11,708 bases of DNA from Clostridium sp. CAG:1024 (GTDB taxonomy: Bacteria > Bacillota > Clostridia > Christensenellales > CAG-138), in contig HF985475.1 in NCBI GenBank assembly GCA_000432015.1, positions 1 through 11,708 of the forward strand, written 5' to 3'. The notes beneath the pieces are model-generated. The model did not search any database. It was not told where the DNA came from and saw only the letters and a list, made by a program, of their open reading frames with translations. The first letter of the stretch is position 1, and every line of letters begins with the position of its first letter. The position numbers and the translations under genes are program-made. Positions 6,076-11,708 of the stretch are shown here, piece by piece.

Positions 6076-6678
6076 TTATACCCTTTTTTGTCTTTGAATG
6101 TACAGAGCCAACGAGTATACCAACGGAACAGCAACCGCCAATATGATGACCAGCGGAGTGGTTACTTTTGTAATATGATGTAGAGGATGAACAAGCAGTA
6201 CCAGTCCGGCAATTATCCACGTATAACTGCCAAGTTTATGGGTTTTGTACCATCCTTCTTCGTCCTTAAAGAGCCATGGAAACTTTAATCCAACAAAGTA
6301 GTTAATATGATTTTTGGGAAAGTAGTTGCCGACAATAATCAAAATGATCCCTACAAAAAAGCAGGTAAAAGTCTCCGTGTTAATCTGAACAGGAAGAAAA
6401 GAGTCAGCTTGCAGGATAAGGCACACGACACTTGCGAGGGGCATACTCCATTTACCGATAAGCACCAATTTTCTTGCTGCATTTTGTTTCACTATGCGGA
6501 TGTTGTTCAACGCAAAGTTCAGTGCAATGTTATAAACCGCAAAGATTATGCATTGAATAACAAGGGCTTGGTTTTCATTCCCATGAATAGTGTTGATAAT
6601 CGCAGCGGTAGCTAAGATAGCTAAACAGACTGCGGTTGTCATTATCAGTGTTATTCTTGCGTTCCTATTCATCTTCAT
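6076..6678 (-). CDS. SdpI-family membrane protein
   Basis: A 200-residue protein with about six hydrophobic segments (about 8-28, 36-56, 72-90, 103-118, 152-165, 174-193). Residues 117-154 (GNYFPK, NYFVGLKFPW, DEEGWYKTHKLGS) are the signature region of the SdpI family, whose B. subtilis member gives immunity to the SdpC toxin and sequesters the repressor SdpR at the membrane. The start at 6678 has GGGGGAG upstream and overlaps the repressor gene by 14 bases, so the two are translationally coupled, as in sdpRI. The first helices replace the DUF1648 part, which is encoded by the next gene. No SdpC-like toxin gene is in the window. Confidence 0.85.
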   Translation of the reverse strand: MKMNRNARITLIMTTAVCLAILATAAIINTIHGNENQALVIQCIIFAVYNIALNFALNNIRIVKQNAARKLVLIGKWSMPLASVVCLILQADSFLPVQINTETFTCFFVGIILIIVGNYFPKNHINYFVGLKFPWLFKDEEGWYKTHKLGSYTWIIAGLVLLVHPLHHITKVTTPLVIILAVAVPLVYSLALYIQRQKRV

Positions 6679-6946
6679 CGTTACTCCCCCGAAACTGCAT
6701 GAGCCACATCATAGCGTCCTCGAACACAGAAGTATTTATTTCATAGTATATATATTTTTGGTATCGCGTTTCAAAAACCAAATCAGCCTTTTTCAAGATA
6801 GAAAGATGGTAAGAAATCGTAGCGTTTGACAATTCAAATTCTGCAACAATTTCTCCAGCGGACATTTTACGCCGCTGCTTTAGTAACAGTAATATATCCC
6901 GTCGAACAGGGTCGCTCAACGCCTTAAACACACTTGGCAGACTCAC
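6665..6946 (-). CDS. ArsR/SdpR-family winged-helix repressor
   Basis: A 93-residue repressor of the SdpR type that probably controls its own operon. VFKALSDPVRRDILLLL opens the winged helix; SAGEIVAEFELSNATISYHLSILKKADLV is the helix-turn-helix, and ETRYQKYIYYEIN forms the wing. There are no metal-binding cysteines, which fits SdpR and not the metal sensors. I prefer GTG 6946, with AGGTGA five bases upstream; the ATG at 6967 overlaps the operator and has no ribosome site. The C-terminus (FEDAMMWLMQF) matches the dimerisation helix of SdpR-like proteins. In the family model, ligand engagement of SdpI draws SdpR to the membrane and opens the operon. Confidence 0.9.
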   Translation of the reverse strand: MSLPSVFKALSDPVRRDILLLLKQRRKMSAGEIVAEFELSNATISYHLSILKKADLVFETRYQKYIYYEINTSVFEDAMMWLMQFRGSNDEDE

Positions 6947-6964
6947 GGTATCACCTACATACTT

Positions 6965-6986
6965 CATTTAGAATTTTTTCTAAATG
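6965..6986 (-). promoter_or_regulatory. Perfect palindromic operator of the sdpR-like operon
   Basis: Nine-bp arms CATTTAGAA and TTCTAAATG flank TTTT. It begins two bases past the -10 box, so it covers the expected transcription start. That placement fits autorepression by the ArsR-type protein encoded immediately downstream. Confidence 0.8.
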
Positions 6987-6988
6987 AT

Positions 6989-7017
6989 ATTGTACAGTCT
7001 TTTCCGCAAGATGTCAA
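6989..7017 (-). promoter_or_regulatory. Consensus promoter of the sdpR-like operon
   Basis: TTGACA (7012-7017) and TACAAT (6989-6994) on the minus strand are separated by 17 bases. The -35 is perfect and the -10 differs at one position, so expression should be strong when the operator is free. Confidence 0.85.
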
Positions 7018-7166
7018 TAGCACCAGATGGACAAACAATGTGCGGGAAAAATGTAAACATCCTATAAATTGATTGGAAGAGTGAAATTAAACAGTCTCTA
7101 ACATGAAATATAATACCGTTCAAATCGGGCCACCTGAAATATAAAATTACATAAGGTGGTGATGAT

Positions 7167-7526
7167 ATGAAGTATGAACGCGATGACCGCAAATTTGATT
7201 TTCACGACATTGGGACGGCTATCAAGCGCGCACGGGAAAGGCAGGGATTGACCCAAGAACAGTTGGCCTATATTATTGACCGTGACCCGCGCACCGTCAT
7301 GTACCATGAAAACGACGGCCAGCATCCGAGCCTCAATGTTTTCTATCAGTTGGTGACGATGTTCGATATATCGGTTGACGAATTTTTCTATCTAAACATG
7401 GGCGCAGATGACGCTTGCAAAAAGCGAATCAATGTCATGCTTAGTTCCATGGACGCAAAAGACCTGCATCTTGTGGAAAACCTGATACGGACAGTCAAAG
7501 AGGCCAAAGAAGCGGAGGACGTGTGA
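7167..7526 (+). CDS. XRE-family helix-turn-helix regulator
   Basis: A 119-residue transcription regulator. The DNA-binding domain spans about residues 14-68 (IGTAIKRARERQGLTQEQLAYIIDRDPRTVMYHENDGQHPSL..., with LTQEQLAYIIDRDPRTV as the helix-turn-helix). The remainder is a helical tail (LSSMDAKDLHLVENLIRTVKEAKEAE) common in element-borne XRE proteins. It starts at ATG 7167 behind AAGGTGG and runs opposite to its neighbours. A TATAAT at 7109-7114 is a possible -10 box, but I see no good -35. A half-site of the backbone palindrome (TCGGGCCA, 7125-7132) lies in its leader. Control of element transfer is the usual role and is inferred here. Confidence 0.9.
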   Translation: MKYERDDRKFDFHDIGTAIKRARERQGLTQEQLAYIIDRDPRTVMYHENDGQHPSLNVFYQLVTMFDISVDEFFYLNMGADDACKKRINVMLSSMDAKDLHLVENLIRTVKEAKEAEDV

Positions 7527-7584
7527 GAAAAGCGCGGCCTCCGTTTTTCGTGCAGATTGGGGGTTTCGCTAAACGGCAAGCAGG

Positions 7585-7610
7585 GCAAGTGTATTGACAC
7601 TTGCTTTTTT
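7585..7610 (+). terminator. Rho-independent terminator of the XRE gene
   Basis: A perfect 8-bp stem GCAAGTGT/ACACTTGC with a 4-base loop is followed directly by TTTTTT. It is 58 bases past the stop codon and ends transcription running toward the relaxase gene. Confidence 0.9.
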
Positions 7611-7657
7611 CCGGCCCCGGAGGGCCGGGAAAAATGCTTGTTGGGGAGCCTCCCCAA
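7611..7657. repeat. Two further GC-rich hairpins between XRE terminator and relaxase
   Basis: CCGGCCC/GGGCCGG with loop CGGA (7611-7628) and TTGGGGA/TCCCCAA with loop GCC (7641-7657) follow one another. With the terminator and palindrome copy 4 they make four stems in about 105 bases. They could block minus-strand transcripts leaving the relaxase gene, although no T-run follows on that strand. Confidence 0.5.
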
Positions 7658-7664
7658 ACCCGGC

Positions 7665-7689
7665 ACTTCAGGCCAACTTGGCCCGAAGT
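7665..7689. repeat. Palindrome copy 4
   Basis: ACTTCaGGCCAAC then TTGGCCCGAAGT: the full 25-bp unit with one mismatch between the arms. It lies 34 bases past the relaxase stop codon. Confidence 0.85.
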
Positions 7690-7723
7690 CAGCCGCTTCG
7701 CGTCTTTTGGTTGCGTCATGTCG

Positions 7724-9121
7724 CTATCGCTCCATTTCCTTATTCCGGCTGTCGCCGGTTACGGCCAGCAGACGGTCAATATTGGCTTTGATCGTCACGA
7801 TCTCCCGCATATCCGCCTTGGCCTCCTTGTACTGTTGCAGAGTATCCCGGCGCTCTGTCGTCAGCTTTTTACGCTCCGCTTTGAGAGCGTCCATGCTTGG
7901 CAGCTTTCCGCCGGCCAGCAGCCGCGAAAAGGCGGCCCGCGCCTCCCGGTGTGTTTGGATGTCGGCCTCATGCTCCGCAAGATATTTCTTGCTGTACCGT
8001 GACGCTTTGTAGCCCTCGAACACGCTCCGGGTCTTGGCATAATTCACCACCGCGCCCATGATCTCGCTGTTGCGCTGCAAGTCAGCGTCGATGTTCTTAA
8101 CCTGCCATTCCAGCGTGTGAAAGCTGTCCGTGGCCTTGGCCGCCCTATCGGCAAGCTCCGCATAATCCGTCAGGCCGTGTTCCTGGATATAGGCCAGCGC
8201 CGCCGCCATCTGCTTGACATTGAACGTCTTGGCCCACCGCTCATAGCCGGGGCCTTTGCCTGCCTGCATACGAGCTTGGATGTCGATTGCCAGGCTGATT
8301 TTGCGCCGTGGCAACACCCGGTCTTTTCCGCCGAGAACGGCGCGAATATCCTCCGGGCCGTAGCCCATGCCGAGCGTTTCAGCCCGCAGCCGTGTAAATC
8401 GCTCCTGCCCGGGTGCCCGGAAGCTAATAGCCCCGCGCTGCTCCTTGACCTCGTATCCCGCCGTCTCCATACGCCGAAGGAAATCGGAGAAGTCGGCGGG
8501 ACCTTCTGCCAGCACAAGATCAATCTGGAGCTTTAACTTTTCCTGATGGGTCAGCGGCTTATCAGCGCCCAGCCATTGGCCGTAATGCCGAAAACGCCCC
8601 TGACTTTTCAGCTTCGGATTCTGAATGACGGAAAGGCCGTGCTCAATACATACTCTGTCAGATAGCTTGCGCAGGGCGCGGGCCGAGCCGAGGAAATCCC
8701 GGTATTTTCGGGTGCAGTCCAGCGAGGTCGAATTGAAATAGATATGACAATGGGGATGGGGCCTGTCGGTATGGGAAACGACGAAAAAGGCATGCTTGCC
8801 CTTGGTCCAGCGCATAGCCAGCTCGTAGGAGATTTTCAGCGCCTCCCGATGATCTATTTCCCCCGGCGGGAAGGATTGACGGATCTGATAGCACAGCACA
8901 TCCGCGTCCCGCTTCTGCTCCCGGCCTGTAATCACCTTGTACCTGGCCTTCGTCAAAAGAAACTCCGCGTCGGCGGTCCTTGGGTCACACTCATAGGCCA
9001 TAATAAGCTCGCCCTGTTCCGTCTTGTCCGGGTTTTGGCCGTAGTCAAAGCGGTCTCTCATGGATTGCGCTATGGTCTCGCCTCTGCTGATGTGATGGGC
9101 CTTTAGATAGGTCGTCGCCAT
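7724..9121 (-). CDS. Relaxase / mobilization nuclease (MOB-P-like)
   Basis: This enzyme would nick the transfer origin and lead the single strand into the recipient. The 465 residues begin with MATTYLKAHHISRG. The relaxase domain (about 1-260) includes DYGQNPDKT (26-34), AYECDP (42-47) and GREQKRDADVLCYQIRQSFPPGE (66-88). The metal-binding set follows as H117-x-D119-x2-H122-x-H124-x-H126 with N130 (SHTDRPHPHCHIYFNS). Y5 and Y27 are both candidates for the nucleophile and cannot be separated by eye. The C-terminal third is charged and helical. ATG 9121 is chosen over ATG 9127 because AGGGGGG lies six bases before it. It follows the CD1845-like gene on the same strand and probably shares its promoter. 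The origin of transfer was not identified. Confidence 0.95.
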   Translation of the reverse strand: MATTYLKAHHISRGETIAQSMRDRFDYGQNPDKTEQGELIMAYECDPRTADAEFLLTKARYKVITGREQKRDADVLCYQIRQSFPPGEIDHREALKISYELAMRWTKGKHAFFVVSHTDRPHPHCHIYFNSTSLDCTRKYRDFLGSARALRKLSDRVCIEHGLSVIQNPKLKSQGRFRHYGQWLGADKPLTHQEKLKLQIDLVLAEGPADFSDFLRRMETAGYEVKEQRGAISFRAPGQERFTRLRAETLGMGYGPEDIRAVLGGKDRVLPRRKISLAIDIQARMQAGKGPGYERWAKTFNVKQMAAALAYIQEHGLTDYAELADRAAKATDSFHTLEWQVKNIDADLQRNSEIMGAVVNYAKTRSVFEGYKASRYSKKYLAEHEADIQTHREARAAFSRLLAGGKLPSMDALKAERKKLTTERRDTLQQYKEAKADMREIVTIKANIDRLLAVTGDSRNKEMER

Positions 9122-9138
9122 AGGCATCCCCCCTTAAC

Positions 9139-9169
9139 AAAAATGACGGCGGCCTTTTTTCAGCCGCCG
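9139..9169 (-). terminator. Hairpin with T-run before the relaxase gene
   Basis: The stem CGGCGGC/GCCGCCG (9147-9153 with 9163-9169) is followed on the minus strand by three bases and TTTTT. It lies between the membrane protein gene and the relaxase ribosome site. It may be an attenuator limiting relaxase expression; complete termination would leave the relaxase without a visible promoter. Confidence 0.4.
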
Positions 9170-9180
9170 CCTTTGATGGA

Positions 9181-9205
9181 ACTTCGGGCCAACTTGGCCC
9201 GAAGT
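9181..9205. repeat. Palindrome copy 5, the perfect reference copy
   Basis: ACTT, then the core CGGGCCAACTTGGCCCG, then AAGT: a perfect 25-bp palindrome with 12-bp arms and a single central base. It starts four bases past the stop of the CD1845-like gene. Confidence 0.9.
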
Positions 9206-9208
9206 CGT

Positions 9209-9502
9209 TTAATCGGTCAAAAAGCATTTCAGCGAGTAGTTGAGATCGGCCAGCTTTTCGATGATCCAACCAGCCACCGCGGGAAGGCCAAAGGGCGAAA
9301 TCAGAAAGGCGATCACCATGCCGCCTATGCCCGCCGCCGTACCGCCGCCCGTTACCAGCGTGATGAAGCTCAGGATGCCGAGGATGGAGGCGATGATAGA
9401 AAGCGGCCAGCCTGCCAACGCCACAAGAAAACCCAGCACCGCTGTCAGCAGCGTCAGCACCAGGATGATCGGGAGAACAAGGATTTTCAGGATCAGTCTC
9501 AT
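9209..9502 (-). CDS. Small membrane protein, CD1845-like
   Basis: A 97-residue hydrophobic protein with about three membrane segments (about 5-30, 33-52 and 60-84) and Gly-rich turns (VTGGGTAAGIGGM). It resembles the short proteins called CD1845 family that accompany relaxase genes in clostridial elements; this is recalled, not searched. The function is unknown. ATG 9502 has AAAGGGG about 9 bases upstream. It is the first gene behind the promoter at 9549-9577 and precedes the relaxase on the same strand, which suggests a transfer-related role at the membrane. Confidence 0.75.
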   Translation of the reverse strand: MRLILKILVLPIILVLTLLTAVLGFLVALAGWPLSIIASILGILSFITLVTGGGTAAGIGGMVIAFLISPFGLPAVAGWIIEKLADLNYSLKCFLTD

Positions 9503-9548
9503 ATCGTGCAGCCCCTTTCTAAAGCGTCTATGTTTATCCTACACCTAT

Positions 9549-9577
9549 ATTGTACCATGCCTCTAACGGGGCAACAA
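9549..9577 (-). promoter_or_regulatory. Promoter of the membrane protein/relaxase operon
   Basis: On the minus strand TTGTTG (9572-9577) and TACAAT (9549-9554) are 17 bases apart, with TGG before the -10 box (an extended -10). It lets the relaxase operon be transcribed despite the antisense caspase gene inserted upstream. Confidence 0.6.
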
Positions 9578-9609
9578 TGATGTCGAGACTTTGCCGATCC
9601 TGTCCCCGC

Positions 9610-9632
9610 ACTTCGAGCCAACTTGGCCCGAA
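9610..9632. repeat. Palindrome copy 6, truncated at the cargo edge
   Basis: ACTTCGaGCCAAC and TTGGCCCGAA are present, but the final GT is replaced by AAATATATGG, where AT-rich sequence begins. The copy therefore ends at the apparent left boundary of the caspase insert. Confidence 0.75.
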
Positions 9633-9659
9633 AAATATATGGTTTTTACGATGTCCATC

Positions 9660-9668
9660 TGGTATAAT
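9660..9668 (+). promoter_or_regulatory. Extended -10 promoter of the caspase-like gene
   Basis: TGG directly precedes a perfect TATAAT (9663-9668), 31 bases upstream of the start codon. No good -35 box is visible, which extended -10 promoters can tolerate. The promoter lies within the AT-rich insert and so would have travelled with the gene. Confidence 0.6.
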
Positions 9669-9699
9669 TCTATGTATCAATTCAAGAAGAGGTTTTAAT

Positions 9700-11241
9700 A
9701 TGGCAACTACGAGAGCCTTAATTGTTGGAGTAAGTGAATACTCAAAAATGGGGCAAAAAAATCTTCCGTTTTGCAAAAACGACATTATCGCAGTAGAGCG
9801 GGCTTTTATACAAGGAATGAAAGTTGACCCGGCAGACATCATTGTGTGCGGACATACAGGAAAAGTAGCAGGTAATGACTTCGTTGATGCCTTGCATACC
9901 CTGTCTTGTATGTGCAACAAGGATGATACATTTTTGCTTTACTTTTCTGGCCACGGTGGAACGATTCTGGGAAGTCATCATTTGCTGCTTAGTGATGCCC
10001 AAATAAAAACGAAGGATTTGATTAGCTACTTAGAGGCTATTCCGTCGAAAAATAAAATCCTTTTTCTTGATTGTTGTATGGCTGGAAATTTTGAGGTCGA
10101 TGGATCTGCTGTTTTTGATATAACCAGTACCGCAGATGAGTTTGCTGGAAAAGGATATGCGGTTATTGCATCAAGCAACGATGTGCAGTATTCCTATGGG
10201 CATCCGACAAAACCGATTAGTTTATTTACAAGTTTTTTATGCGATGCACTAACTGATACCCACATAGTTCGCGCAGGTAAAAAATCGCTATATGATATTA
10301 AGCGGTTACTATTTCTTTACATGGAGATATGGAATAAAAACAATCCAACAAAAAGGCAGGACCCCATTTATCGAGCGAACATTGGGGGAACGATACTCTT
10401 TGAAGTTGAGGACTATAAACCTTATGAGATAAAAAAGTATTTTGAAGATACTGAACAATATACCATCTACACAGTTGAGCCGCTTCATAATGGTATCGCC
10501 AAAAGGTATTGCGTTAAGGTGATCCTTAAACAGCCATTCTCCTTCTCGGAAATCTCTCAACTTAACCACGAAATCGTTAAAAAAGTAAGGTTCTTAGAAA
10601 TCTACGGCAATTCAAATGCCCAGCGACATTGGCACGGAAAGCCAGCCAACCTTATTTTCTGCTATTTTGGATTTGATGAGTCGGACATCACAAATGGTAA
10701 TTACATTTGTCACACAACTTGGGCTGATGAAACACAGGACAAAAAGTATTGGTATCGTCAGCAAAAAAACGCCGAAGTAATCAACGATATTCATTTCAGC
10801 ATACACCCATATTATCAGTCGCTTAGAACTTTTACGATAGAACATACCGGCGACAAAGAGACATTGATCTCACATACCAAAGAGATTATCACGCAAATGA
10901 TAACGCTTGCAGAGCAAACTATCACTATATATAACGAATACGTTAATCAAACAAAGGATGAAGGACAGCTTATTGCTGATATGGCACCAATTATTCCTCA
11001 AATAGAAAAGTTGTATTTTGCTGAAAGTGAGCTTGACATTCCGCCAAATGAATTAAAGGAATGGTCTCATCGTTGCAGCAATCTGGCAGCGACTATCCAT
11101 GATTTTACTTTGTTCTATAACCAGAAATATATATCAATGCGTACCCCTGAAAACCGAAAGGCGTGTATGGATATTTCAGTCAAGCGATACTATGAGGAAC
11201 TCGAAGAATTGAAAGCCGCTGAAAAAGAGATACTTGACTGA
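9700..11241 (+). CDS. Caspase-like (peptidase C14) protein with an unassigned C-terminal region
   Basis: A predicted cysteine protease of 513 residues. The N-terminal 235 residues form a caspase/metacaspase p20-like domain: ALIVGVSEY (6-14), LLYFSGHGG with catalytic His85, and ILFLDCCMAG with catalytic Cys126 (aligned with DSCHSG of metacaspases). ASSNDVQYSYG and LFTSFLCDALTD match later C14 core elements. The remaining 280 residues are not recognised: a mixed segment (about 240-380) and a helical segment (about 385-513) that ends in a charged helix. There is no signal peptide, so it should act in the cytoplasm. ATG 9700 is chosen for its AAGAGG site; the open frame upstream runs back into a palindrome copy. 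Bacterial C14 proteases often act in phage defence or cell death once a sensor region is triggered, and that role is inferred here. The gene is AT-rich, antisense to its neighbours, and has no visible partner. Confidence 0.85.
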   Translation: MATTRALIVGVSEYSKMGQKNLPFCKNDIIAVERAFIQGMKVDPADIIVCGHTGKVAGNDFVDALHTLSCMCNKDDTFLLYFSGHGGTILGSHHLLLSDAQIKTKDLISYLEAIPSKNKILFLDCCMAGNFEVDGSAVFDITSTADEFAGKGYAVIASSNDVQYSYGHPTKPISLFTSFLCDALTDTHIVRAGKKSLYDIKRLLFLYMEIWNKNNPTKRQDPIYRANIGGTILFEVEDYKPYEIKKYFEDTEQYTIYTVEPLHNGIAKRYCVKVILKQPFSFSEISQLNHEIVKKVRFLEIYGNSNAQRHWHGKPANLIFCYFGFDESDITNGNYICHTTWADETQDKKYWYRQQKNAEVINDIHFSIHPYYQSLRTFTIEHTGDKETLISHTKEIITQMITLAEQTITIYNEYVNQTKDEGQLIADMAPIIPQIEKLYFAESELDIPPNELKEWSHRCSNLAATIHDFTLFYNQKYISMRTPENRKACMDISVKRYYEELEELKAAEKEILD

Positions 11242-11274
11242 GAATCATGGCCCTTCAATTTGACGGTTTCCATA

Positions 11275-11622
11275 TTATAGGGTTGTTATCTCCGCAAGCT
11301 GCTTCAAAACCTCTCCCGTGCGTTCCCACAGCGCGTCATAGTCCCGCCGCAGGCTTTCGATCTCCCCGGGATAAATCCCGCCGTAGGTATTGGCCTGTAT
11401 CGCCACCTGGTTGATGTTGTTGGAGCAGCGACGCAGCAGGGACACCAGCTCCTTTACCGGGGCCAGGTCCACATGGAGCACATACCCATTCAACGCCATT
11501 TTTCGGATATAGGCGCTCATGTTCTGAACACCGAGGGAGGCCATACGTTCCTGTATGGCCTCCAGCTCGTCCTGTCGCACCCAAACGTAAATCGGAACGT
11601 TGCGGATGCGCTTGCGGGTCAT
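11275..11622 (-). CDS. mobC: MobC-type relaxosome accessory protein
   Basis: A 115-residue protein that would help the relaxase bind and open the transfer origin. The N-terminus is basic with a ribbon-helix-helix-like stretch (RNVPIYVWVRQDELEAIQERMASLGVQNMSAYIRKMALNG, about 7-46). The C-terminal half has the MobC signature LLRRCSNNINQVAIQANTYGGIYPGEIESL (about 62-91). The start ATG 11622 overlaps the stop of the gene before it (ATGA), so translation is coupled; there is no clear ribosome site. The caspase-like gene lies between it and the relaxase operon, which is probably a later insertion because the two are usually close. Confidence 0.9.
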   Translation of the reverse strand: MTRKRIRNVPIYVWVRQDELEAIQERMASLGVQNMSAYIRKMALNGYVLHVDLAPVKELVSLLRRCSNNINQVAIQANTYGGIYPGEIESLRRDYDALWERTGEVLKQLAEITTL

Positions 11623-11708
11623 CTGTCGTCACGCTCGCGGCTGCGCTTCTTGCGGGGCGGCTCCTTCACCTTGTCCAGCGGCTCCCGCCCCGGCTCGGGC
11701 ACGGGGGT
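11619..11708 (-). CDS. C-terminal end of an unassigned gene upstream of mobC
   Basis: Only the last 29 codons are in the window: a Pro/Lys/Arg-rich tail (PEPGREPLDKVKEPPRKK followed by RSRERDDR). It runs off the right edge. The 4-base overlap with mobC shows that it is in the same operon. The tail is too short and low in complexity to assign a family. Confidence 0.7.
   Translation of the reverse strand, partial: TPVPEPGREPLDKVKEPPRKKRSRERDDR

Larger units (their letters stand above)
1..11708. mobile_element. Part of a clostridial integrative mobilizable/conjugative element
   Basis: The window carries an integration module on the left (large serine recombinase, TnpW-like protein), a mobilization module on the right (relaxase, MobC) and regulators between them, interrupted by two AT-rich cargo segments. 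Neither end of the element is visible: the recombinase runs off the left edge and a gene upstream of mobC runs off the right edge. No type IV secretion gene is in the window, so it cannot be decided whether the element is self-transmissible or only mobilizable. The family resemblance to Tn4451/Tn5397/Tn1549-type elements is from knowledge of such gene sets, not from a search. Confidence 0.85.

Noticed and set aside
7092..7145. Promoter for the XRE gene (TATAAT at 7109-7114 or TATAAA at 7140-7145)
   Set aside because: Neither has an acceptable -35 box at 16-18 bases, so I mention it only as a possibility in the gene entry.
8117..8536. 139-residue plus-strand ORF inside the relaxase gene
   Set aside because: It is antisense to a well-supported relaxase and has no recognisable features.
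172..9632. Repeated palindrome as a CRISPR array
   Set aside because: Copies are hundreds to thousands of bases apart with genes between them, with no regular spacers and no cas genes.
9550..9699. 50-residue N-terminal extension of the caspase-like protein
   Set aside because: The extension reads through palindrome copy 6 and the gene's own promoter. ATG 9700 has a ribosome site and starts right before the caspase core.
9742..10002. Minus-strand ORFs within the caspase-like gene
   Set aside because: They are short, lack ribosome sites, and lie opposite conserved catalytic motifs.

Overview
This window looks like part of an integrative mobilizable or conjugative element from a gut-type clostridial Firmicute. 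The evidence is the gene set: a large serine recombinase, a TnpW-like protein, a small sigma-70-like factor, a Cys-rich KTR protein, an XRE regulator, a MobC protein and a relaxase with a three-histidine motif. The ribosome-binding sites are Firmicute-like AGGAGG and most -10 boxes read TACAAT. I recognise these families from memory and made no database comparison.

Almost everything is on the minus strand. In transcription order from the right edge the window holds: the tail of an unassigned gene; mobC; a 97-residue membrane protein; the relaxase; an AT-rich cargo operon (SdpR-like repressor, SdpI-like membrane protein, DUF1648 protein, ABC ATPase, ABC permease, Cys-rich KTR protein); a leader-like region with a 39-residue ORF; the sigma-like factor; a structured intergenic region; a TnpW-like protein; and the serine recombinase, which runs off the left edge. 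Two genes run the other way: an XRE regulator (7167-7526) and a 513-residue caspase-like protein (9700-11241).

The element is a mosaic. The mobilization and recombination backbone is GC-rich, while the sdp/ABC operon (about 3130-7010) and the caspase gene (about 9633-11265) are visibly AT-rich and carry their own promoters. The sdp-like operon has a TTGACA-N17-TACAAT promoter followed directly by a perfect palindromic operator. A second, imperfect copy of that operator lies just before the ABC ATPase gene, so one repressor may control both halves. The caspase gene stands alone, antisense, between mobC and the relaxase genes. It looks like a single-gene defence or cell-suicide cargo.

The most unusual non-coding signal is a 25-bp palindrome with core CGGGCCAACTTGGCCCG. 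It recurs six times (plus degenerate traces), nearly always between backbone genes and never inside the AT-rich cargo. One copy is embedded in the recombinase coding sequence and another is cut at the left edge of the caspase insert. Several ribosome-binding sites also sit in perfect hairpins, which suggests RNA-level control.
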